Origin: a virus
Direction: 5' to 3' (one strand)
IMG/VR virus record: IMGVR_UViG_3300032315_000835
Span: 1 to 28,462 of that record
Length of the DNA: 28,462 nucleotides
Positions 27,027 to 28,462 of this stretch are shown one piece after another. Under the pieces are notes generated by a model. That model made no database searches. It was not told the origin of the DNA and worked only from the letters and a program-made list of their open reading frames with translations. Within the stretch, counting starts at the first letter, position 1, and each line of letters opens with the position of its first letter. The translations under genes and the position numbers were made by a program.

Positions 27027-27773
27027 TTACCGAGGCCCAACAAAATTATTTGGGGGTGGAGCTACGCCGACGCCCCCTGACGGGTTGTTTTTAAGGTAGT
27101 CCAGATATTGAAACTGTCCTGCCGTACCCATAGCGTTGCTGAATGCGTTTGTCAGGGCGTTAGTTGCGCCGACATACCCAGACGCGCGGGCGTTGCCCAT
27201 GCCGGTAAGCAGATCCGACTGACGCGAGCCGTAGTTAGTAGCTGCTTCGCCGAGCCCGGCGGCTGTCTGCTGGCCCATGCCCGCAAGCCTGCCATACGGG
27301 TCCAGCGTGGCGTTGCGCGCGGTCTGGTAGCGGTTGAAAGCGTTCTGGTACTCTTGTGACGCCATCTCCTGGCCGTAGCCGGTAATGTCTTTAAGGGTCT
27401 TGCCCGACAGGAACCCACCACGCGCGGCAGCGGATTTTTGCAGCGCTTTAAGGCCTTCGTTAAGCCGGAAGCTATAACCGGGATCTATCTGTTCCATGTA
27501 GTTCTGCGGCATGAAACCTGACTGAAGGCTGCCGTAGCCTTGCGACGCCGGGTCGCCGCCGAGCCCCAGCAGGCGCATGTACTCGTTCTGGCCCGTAAGA
27601 CCGGCTTGCCGGAATGGCTCCTGCAAAGCCGTCTGCTGGTTGAACATGCGTTCTTGCATCTGCATTGCTTCACGCGACGCCTGCGTCTGCGCCTTGGCGG
27701 CTTTCTTGGCTGAGCTAGCGCCGAGCAAGCCGCCAACAATATTGCCGCCAATTGCTACTGCTGCCCAAGCCAT
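27027..27773 (-). CDS. DNA-transfer/ejection-type virion protein (248 aa)
   Basis: N-terminal MAWAAVAIGGNIVGGLLGAS is a glycine-rich hydrophobic helix, followed by SAKKAAKAQTQASREAMQMQ, a long Gln/Ala-rich helix. QIDPGYSFRLNEGLKALQKS, AAARGGFLSGKTLKDITGYG and QEMASQEYQNAFNRYQTARN form the characteristic core I know from phage 'DNA transfer protein' genes ('DPGYxFRLxEGxKALxxSAAARGGxLSGxxLKxxxxYxQxxASxEYxNAxxR'). It helps carry DNA through the cell envelope. The ATG overlaps the cupin-like gene stop (TGATG). Confidence 0.88.
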   Translation of the reverse strand: MAWAAVAIGGNIVGGLLGASSAKKAAKAQTQASREAMQMQERMFNQQTALQEPFRQAGLTGQNEYMRLLGLGGDPASQGYGSLQSGFMPQNYMEQIDPGYSFRLNEGLKALQKSAAARGGFLSGKTLKDITGYGQEMASQEYQNAFNRYQTARNATLDPYGRLAGMGQQTAAGLGEAATNYGSRQSDLLTGMGNARASGYVGATNALTNAFSNAMGTAGQFQYLDYLKNNPSGGVGVAPPPNNFVGPR

Positions 27774-28252
27774 CAGTTAAACCCTTTAAATTCAAGTTGA
27801 TCTGGCATTTCAACTTTTAACGCTTCATAGCTGGGAATAATAACGTCGGTCTCTGCATCTTCCGGCGTTGTTGCGTTTGTAACGTGGAACGTGGTCCAGA
27901 TCGTTTCCGATATTGCATGAACGGCGCGCTTGGTGCCGGGCAGGGACGTGAACGTGTACGGTCCCTGACGCGCGTCGTATTCCATCTTGCCGAACTCGGT
28001 TGCGACAACGCCGTGCCCCCGGCTGATGATGTTGATATGCGCGTGGCGATGGATCTTGCCGACGACCGTTGTGCCGGCCGGCACAAAGCACTCGCGGGCA
28101 TACGCGCCGGGCGCAAAGTAATGTTTGAGCGGCAGCTCGATCTGGCTGTCTGTCATGCCCATCATGGTGTCTTGCAACGCCATGATGTTTTGCCGAAATT
28201 CTTCTTTTGGAATGGTAGCCGGGTTGACGGTCACAAAGCCAACAAGGTTCAT
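27773..28252 (-). CDS. Cupin-like phage protein (159 aa)
   Basis: The predicted double-stranded beta-helix has histidines H68, H70 and H72 (GKIHRHAHINIISRGHGVVA) in the cupin 1 position ('GxxHxHxHxxxxxxG') and H112/H123 (RAVHAISETIWTTFHVTN) in cupin 2. A metal site is therefore plausible. FGKMEYDARQGPYTFTSLPG contains the usual loop 'PYTFxSxPGTKRAxxA' that I know from many phage virion-region proteins. The substrate is unknown. It overlaps both neighbours (ATGA upstream, TGATG downstream), so it is part of the late operon. Confidence 0.8.
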   Translation of the reverse strand: MNLVGFVTVNPATIPKEEFRQNIMALQDTMMGMTDSQIELPLKHYFAPGAYARECFVPAGTTVVGKIHRHAHINIISRGHGVVATEFGKMEYDARQGPYTFTSLPGTKRAVHAISETIWTTFHVTNATTPEDAETDVIIPSYEALKVEMPDQLEFKGFN

Positions 28253-28462
28253 GTGATCTGCCTCCCGCTGGCGCGGATGCTCATGGCAAGCGGCGCGCCG
28301 GCAATAGTAGAGATAAAACCACCAGGAGCCAACACATGCCCGACAATTTCCGGGAATGTGTATGTTTCCGCTGCCTGAAGCGTCTTGTTGACCGTAATCA
28401 GGTTGTTAGCGCCCGCCGAATCACCAGGGCTAACCAGATTAACGCTGATCGTTGTTGCGGTA
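28249..28462 (-). CDS. Virion-region protein, partial (start outside window)
   Basis: The frame is open from the right edge and stops TGA at 28249-28251, overlapping the cupin-like ATG (ATGA). The visible 70 residues read TATTISVNLVSPGDSAGANN then LITVNKTLQAAETYTFPEIV, GHVLAPGGFISTIAGAPLAM and SIRASGRQIT. Beta-rich, with Thr/Ser/Gly turns, it looks like a small capsid, collar or decoration protein. The start and the family cannot be judged. Confidence 0.72.
   Translation of the reverse strand, partial: TATTISVNLVSPGDSAGANNLITVNKTLQAAETYTFPEIVGHVLAPGGFISTIAGAPLAMSIRASGRQIT

Noticed and set aside
26207-27094. Plus-strand open frame (295 codons) opposite the 492-aa virion protein
   Set aside because: Antisense, no domain, Cys/Arg/Phe-rich shadow composition.
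1-28462. Integrase, repressor, tRNA genes, reverse transcriptase or variable-repeat system
   Set aside because: I looked for typical motifs on both strands (tyrosine or serine recombinase, YxDD, cloverleaf with GGTTC arms) and saw none; the GGTTCGATC near 13045 is part of the primase hairpin.

Overview
The window is a piece of a short-tailed (podovirus-like) double-stranded DNA tailed phage. The evidence is a P22-type portal, a large and small terminase pair, DNA-ejection-type virion proteins, side-fibre-like proteins, a Pam3-gp28-type holin, and a self-encoded replication set (family A polymerase, primase-helicase, clamp-like protein, nucleases, SNF2-like helicase). Gene packing is very dense, with ATGA, TAATG and TGATG overlaps nearly everywhere. 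The DNA looks GC-rich. I see no integrase, repressor, transposase, CRISPR array or tRNA gene, so nothing suggests a prophage, although part of the genome is missing. The host is probably a Gram-negative bacterium, judged from the spanin-like genes; it cannot be named from this sequence.

Layout. (1) 1-8956, minus strand: late genes read leftward in the order small terminase, M15 endolysin, large terminase, portal, small structural proteins, two fibre-like proteins, a coiled-coil protein and three tiny lysine-rich proteins, the last one running off the left edge. (2) 8957-9804: a long non-coding divergent region with operator-like palindromes, a tandem array of TTGGGT 9-mers, G-quadruplex motifs on opposite strands around an AT-rich patch, direct and inverted repeats, and a terminator. 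It is the best candidate for a replication origin and control region. (3) 9805-13021, plus strand: early genes. The first five are single-gene cassettes, each followed by a near-identical GC hairpin terminator and a conserved leader. After them comes a tightly overlapped operon (clamp-like protein, small proteins, a winged-helix regulator). (4) 13002-19664, minus strand: replication operon with an Fe-S nuclease, a putative DNA-binding protein, DNA polymerase, primase-helicase and two small proteins. (5) 19750-22603, plus strand: VRR-NUC nuclease, several small proteins including tiny membrane proteins, and an SNF2-like helicase. (6) 22580-28462, minus strand: ejection and structural proteins, holin and spanin candidates.

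The late genes at both ends read leftward. If the genome is circular or terminally redundant, the left edge (fibres and small basic proteins) would continue outside the window through capsid and tail genes and re-enter at the right edge (structural, cupin-like, ejection, lysis). No major capsid or scaffold gene is visible in the window, which fits this.

The least explained parts are the 8957-9804 control region and the repeated terminator-leader cassettes at 9725-11594. Other points of interest are the shortened sliding-clamp-like protein, the AddB-like iron-sulphur nuclease, and very small overlapped genes (26, 28, 29 and 8 codons).
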